From the IMG/VR virus record IMGVR_UViG_3300036820_000003, positions 62,001 to 126,000 of that record: a stretch of DNA of 64,000 nt. The stretch is one strand, 5' to 3'. This DNA is from a virus. A program made the position numbers and the translations under genes. Below are positions 63,071 to 64,000 of this stretch, one piece after another; the first letter of the stretch is position 1; each line of letters begins with the position of its first letter. Under the pieces are notes generated by a model, which saw only the letters and a program-made list of their open reading frames with translations, searched no databases and had not been told where the DNA came from.

Positions 63071-63846
63071 TGCTAACGATGTACGACTCGATTTCAGTTG
63101 ACGTGATTCCGGAGGGGGCCGGTGCGGTCGCCGGGTACGTGAACGGGTCATGGGCCACCTTCGCCTCGCTGGCCGAGAAGTTCCCGCGAGCGCTGCTGCT
63201 GAGCGTCACCGTGAACGGGGAGGCGGAAGTGATTGCGGACGTGGTGGACGTGGAAACGGGGGCCTACACGACGGCGCAGGGCGTGGCGTGGGCCGCCAGG
63301 CGGGCCGGGGAGGGGGCCTGGAGGCCCTGTGTGTACGCTAGCGCCTCGGGTATGGGCGGGGTGCTGGCGGGGCTTGCAGCGGGCGGCTGGAACCTGGATG
63401 CCTTTAGATTCTGGTCGGCTCACTACGGGGTCGGCGCTCATATCTGCGGACCCGGGTCGTGCGGGGCTGTGGAGAGGGGGATGGACGGAACGCAGTGGAC
63501 GGACGCTGCGGGAGGCGCTAACCTGGATGAGAGCCTGCTACTGGATGATTTCTTCGGAGGTGGAGACATGTCGCTGATCGCCGCTGGCGCGGAGTACATG
63601 GTCGGTTCGATTCCGGCCGGGAGTTCAACCGGGATGTGGCTGTTCGCAGACCCGACGGTGCACGGGAAGACCCAGCAGATGATCCGGGTGGCCGTGCACT
63701 CCGCATCGAAGGGGTACTCCCAGGTGATCGAGGTGGCGGTGAACGGGACCACATCGATCGCGTTCACGGAGAAGGACGTGGACGGCGTGTCGCTGGCACG
63801 ACACGACGGATCTTCGAATTGGATGCCGGTTGCCTTCCACTTCTGA
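63070..63846 (+). CDS. GH25-like lysin candidate (258 aa)
   Basis: ATG with GGGAGGGG site. N-terminal TIM-barrel-like domain: MYDSISVDVIPEGAGAVAGY, FPRALLLSVTVNG, VVDVETGAYTTAQGVAWAAR, RFWSAHYGVGAH, and DGTQWTDAAG; the family is the GH25/DUF1906-like group common in actinophages and hosts. C-terminal 85 residues form a beta domain (SSTGMWLFADPTVHGKTQQM) that may bind the wall. It lies by the holin-like genes, separated only by the leftward heptose operon. Confidence 0.72.
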   Translation: MLTMYDSISVDVIPEGAGAVAGYVNGSWATFASLAEKFPRALLLSVTVNGEAEVIADVVDVETGAYTTAQGVAWAARRAGEGAWRPCVYASASGMGGVLAGLAAGGWNLDAFRFWSAHYGVGAHICGPGSCGAVERGMDGTQWTDAAGGANLDESLLLDDFFGGGDMSLIAAGAEYMVGSIPAGSSTGMWLFADPTVHGKTQQMIRVAVHSASKGYSQVIEVAVNGTTSIAFTEKDVDGVSLARHDGSSNWMPVAFHF

Positions 63847-63858
63847 GCGTGCTAGGAT
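63830..63858 (+). promoter_or_regulatory. Leaderless promoter of the GT17 gene
   Basis: TTGCCT (63830-63835), 17 bp, TAGGAT (63853-63858), 5 nt, GTG at 63864. It starts inside the lysin coding end. Confidence 0.65.
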
Positions 63859-63863
63859 TAGCT

Positions 63864-64000
63864 GTGCGCTATGACGTTTTCATGTTCAACAACGAGCTTG
63901 ACGTGCTGGAAATGCGACTCACCGAGCTGCAGGAAATCGAAGATCTGCGACACGTGCTGATCGAGGCCCCGATCAATCATCAGGGACGGGAAAAGGAACT
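63864..64000 (+). CDS. Family 17 glycosyltransferase, N-terminal fragment
   Basis: 45 residues before the window edge: YDVFMFNNELDVLEMRLTEL, then HVLIEAPINHQGREKEL. This is the signature start of GT17 enzymes (YD.F.F.NELD.LE.RL, followed by ..VEA...GK.K). GT17 enzymes transfer hexose or N-acetylglucosamine. Next to a heptose-nucleotide operon it may be part of a glycosylation island. Leaderless GTG start. Confidence 0.85.
   Translation, partial: MRYDVFMFNNELDVLEMRLTELQEIEDLRHVLIEAPINHQGREKE

Noticed and set aside
1-64000. Integrase, attachment site, immunity repressor or DNA polymerase
   Set aside because: None found; the stoperator-like sites suggest a repressor, but no gene in the window can be assigned to it.

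Overview
The window is an incomplete stretch of a tailed double-stranded DNA phage (or prophage) of a high-GC actinobacterium. Terminase, portal, capsid, tail-tube, tape-measure and minor-tail genes lie in the usual order. The GC content is high, GGAGG and GGAAGG ribosome sites are strong, and the cargo is typical of actinobacterial phages: an Lsr2-like silencer, a secreted LysM/transglycosylase, an Fxs-type radical SAM enzyme and a TET/JBP dioxygenase. The single very long tape measure (1453 aa) and the tail genes suggest a long-tailed siphovirus-like particle. No integrase, repressor, polymerase or helicase is visible, so lifestyle cannot be decided here.

Layout: (1) 1-783 holds three small leftward genes, one a lipoprotein cut by the window edge. 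(2) 784-2216 has no convincing gene but carries strong hairpins, a CTAG-rich double palindrome and a direct repeat. (3) 2217-15387 is a leftward block of about 30 mostly small genes ending at two rho-independent terminators. It includes peptidyl-tRNA hydrolase 2, a processive GT2 glycosyltransferase, a beta-helix protein, an insulated secreted protein, a VWA protein, and a RiPP cassette: a 57-aa precursor with three [SA]PD..F..(x)I repeats ending in FNSDI-COOH, overlapped by an FxsB-like radical SAM/SPASM maturase. (4) 15388-15980 is a divergent control region plus three tRNAs, one of them an initiator tRNA (fMet). (5) 15996-19865 has small rightward genes and a secreted LysM/transglycosylase. 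(6) 19928-25574 is a probable DNA-base hypermodification cluster: ParB-like, thymine pyrophosphorylase-like transferase, amidoligase, small phosphatase, DAO-type flavoenzyme, hydroxymethyl-dU DNA kinase-like P-loop protein, and TET/JBP dioxygenase with AT-hooks. (7) 25578-59572 is the packaging and structural module, with an intein-bearing portal fused to MuF and NUDIX domains, an Lsr2 homologue, a protease-scaffold, a capsid protein with an extra beta-sandwich segment, a homing endonuclease, and tail chaperones with a -1 frameshift. (8) 59582-64000 has lysis-type membrane proteins, a leftward heptose-nucleotide operon (gmhA-hddC-hddA type), a GH25-like lysin and the start of a GT17 glycosyltransferase.

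Three DNA-level systems run through the window. First, nine exact and four near copies of GCGTAAACAGC, all in one orientation and confined to 2.1-15.5 kb; one overlaps the -35 of the leftward promoter. They look like the operator/stoperator arrays of cluster A mycobacteriophages. Second, a dispersed 16-bp dyad TCGAA-N6-TTCGA, similar in geometry to an actinobacterial LexA box. Third, a family of leaderless promoters (TTGACA-N17-TAGNNT-N6-start codon) in front of discrete genes of the right arm, in a genome that also brings its own initiator tRNA. Functions are inferred from motifs read by eye; no database search was possible.
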